64,000 bases of DNA from Pontibacter sp. G13. GTDB taxonomy: Bacteria; Bacteroidota; Bacteroidia; J057. Position numbers and translations under genes: made by a program. The notes below the pieces were generated by a model. That model saw only the letters and a list, made by a program, of their open reading frames with translations, did not search any database and had not been told where the DNA came from. Numbering within the stretch: the stretch's first letter is position 1; each line of letters opens with the position of its first letter. Shown here piece by piece: positions 62,914 to 64,000 of this stretch. Location: NCBI RefSeq assembly GCF_031851795.1, contig NZ_CP134696.1, forward strand, positions 2,465,001-2,529,000. The letters are read 5' to 3'.

Positions 62914-63837
62914 ATGGATAAACCCAAACATATGTGGATTGACTCCCACATTCATATGACCTCGCGAACTACCGATGATTACGAAGCTATGGCCCGCGCC
63001 GGAATCGTAGCGATCATCGAGCCTAGCTTCTGGCTGGGACAGCCTCGAACAGAGGTAGGTTCCTTCAAAGATTACTACAGCAGCCTTGTGGGCTGGGAAC
63101 GCTTCCGTGCAAGCCAATTCGGGATCAAACACTATTGCACCATTGGCTTGAACTCCAAAGAAGCCAATAATGAAGCCCTGGCAGAGCAAGTCATGGAGCT
63201 ACTTCCCAAATTCCTGATGAAAGAAGGCGTGGTCGGAGTAGGAGAAATCGGATTCGACGACCAGACACCTGCCGAGGAGAAATACTTCCACGCACAGGTT
63301 GCCCTCGCCAAGGAAGCTAACTTGCCGATCCAAGTGCACACTCCGCACCGCGACAAAAAACAAGGCACTTCCCGCAGCATGGATCTTTGCGAAGAGCATG
63401 GGGTAGCACCAAACATGGTGGTCATCGATCACAACAATGAGGAGACCGTCAAGGAAGTGCTCGACCGTGGGTATTATGCGGCTTTCACCATTTATCCATT
63501 CACCAAGATGGGCAATGAACGAATGGTGGAAATCGTCAAGCAATACGGCCCAGAAAGAATCATCGTGGACAGCTCTGCCGACTGGGGAATTAGTGATCCG
63601 CTTTCAGTTCCAAAAACCGCCAAGCTCATGTTGGAGCGTGGGGTCCCTGAAGAACACGTCAAAATGGTCTGCTACCAGAATGCACTCGATGCTTATGGAC
63701 AAAGTGGCCAGTTCAATGAGGCGGACTGGATGGATCAATCCTTGGTGGATCAGCGCAACCTGTACAACGGAAACTCCATCCTCCGTGGACAGCAACCACG
63801 AATCGATACCGCGGATTCCAATATCATCGTCAACTGA
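62914..63837 (+). CDS. TatD-family metal-dependent hydrolase (EboB-like)
   Basis: A 307-residue amidohydrolase-fold enzyme. Metal ligands are visible: WIDSHIHM at the start, Glu in GVGEIGFDD, His in PIQVHTPHRD, His in MVVIDHNN, and Asp in RIIVDSSADWG. TatD relatives are nucleases or unknown hydrolases; this branch accompanies EboA and the prenyltransferase in ebo clusters, where its substrate is unknown. Its TGA shares the A of the ATG of the next gene, so the two are translationally coupled. Confidence 0.85.
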   Translation: MDKPKHMWIDSHIHMTSRTTDDYEAMARAGIVAIIEPSFWLGQPRTEVGSFKDYYSSLVGWERFRASQFGIKHYCTIGLNSKEANNEALAEQVMELLPKFLMKEGVVGVGEIGFDDQTPAEEKYFHAQVALAKEANLPIQVHTPHRDKKQGTSRSMDLCEEHGVAPNMVVIDHNNEETVKEVLDRGYYAAFTIYPFTKMGNERMVEIVKQYGPERIIVDSSADWGISDPLSVPKTAKLMLERGVPEEHVKMVCYQNALDAYGQSGQFNEADWMDQSLVDQRNLYNGNSILRGQQPRIDTADSNIIVN

Positions 63838-64000
63838 TGCCCGAATCTCCATCTGAAACAGGAAAAACCATCCTGGGGTACCTACGACTTTTGCGTCCGC
63901 CCAATATCCTCACAGCTTGGGCGGACATTTTAGCGGGGACAGCTATCGCCGGCGCTTGGGCTGTCCATGATGGATGGCCCATCCTCGAAGTAGGCTCAAT
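63837..64000 (+). CDS. UbiA-family prenyltransferase (EboC-like), truncated by the window end
   Basis: Only the first 54 codons are in the window. They read MPESPSETGKTILGYLRLLR followed by PPNILTAWADILAGTAIAGAW, the first membrane helix region typical of EboC-type UbiA prenyltransferases, which attach isoprenoid chains to small acceptors in the inner membrane. The start overlaps the TatD-like stop by one base. Confidence 0.75.
   Translation, partial: MPESPSETGKTILGYLRLLRPPNILTAWADILAGTAIAGAWAVHDGWPILEVGS

Overview
The window is chromosomal DNA of a Bacteroidota bacterium. The evidence is two SusC/SusD pairs, type IX secretion (T9SS) sorting domains on four proteins, a hybrid two-component regulator, and many S1 sulfatases with C-x-P-S-R sites. 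The gene mix (sulfated red-algal galactan use, an ebo cluster, a cobalamin-switched class I ribonucleotide reductase) suggests a marine member, perhaps of the Saprospiria; that placement is inference.

Region 1 (about 0.2-26.3 kb, all minus strand) is a polysaccharide-utilisation locus (PUL) best read as carrageenan use. It encodes uptake (SusC/SusD, an MFS sugar porter), three GH16 hydrolases, a GH127 enzyme, two sulfatases, a T9SS binding-module protein, an FG-GAP protein and an AraC regulator. A four-gene operon encodes a cycloisomerase, an aldehyde dehydrogenase, a KDPG-type aldolase and a PfkB kinase. Together these would take 3,6-anhydro-D-galactose to pyruvate and glyceraldehyde-3-phosphate. 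Five promoter regions in this locus carry the same pair of direct repeats (GGGTAAAA-like), always exactly 21 bp apart. This looks like one regulon of the local AraC protein. Four tandem 141-bp terminator-like repeats separate susCD from the downstream enzyme genes.

Region 2 (29.2-48.8 kb) is a second PUL: a hybrid two-component sensor, two sulfatases, SusC/SusD, a PKD lipoprotein, an ELWxxDGT-repeat T9SS protein, and a 1124-residue T9SS protein with a GH-A-like catalytic domain that I cannot assign to a family. The two PULs are bounded by gene-free repeat tracts (26.3-29.2 kb and 48.9-50.7 kb) made of shuffled palindromic modules. A roughly 160-190-bp element occurs three times, each next to a terminator, and one of its stems shows compensatory base changes between copies.

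Region 3 (50.7-64 kb) is ordinary chromosome: nrdB-thioesterase-nrdA behind a cobalamin riboswitch, small lipoproteins, a condensation-type acyltransferase, a VOC protein, a C-rich tandem repeat tract, an outer-membrane barrel, an alpha/beta hydrolase, and the start of an ebo cluster (EboA, a TatD-like hydrolase, and a UbiA-like prenyltransferase cut by the window end).
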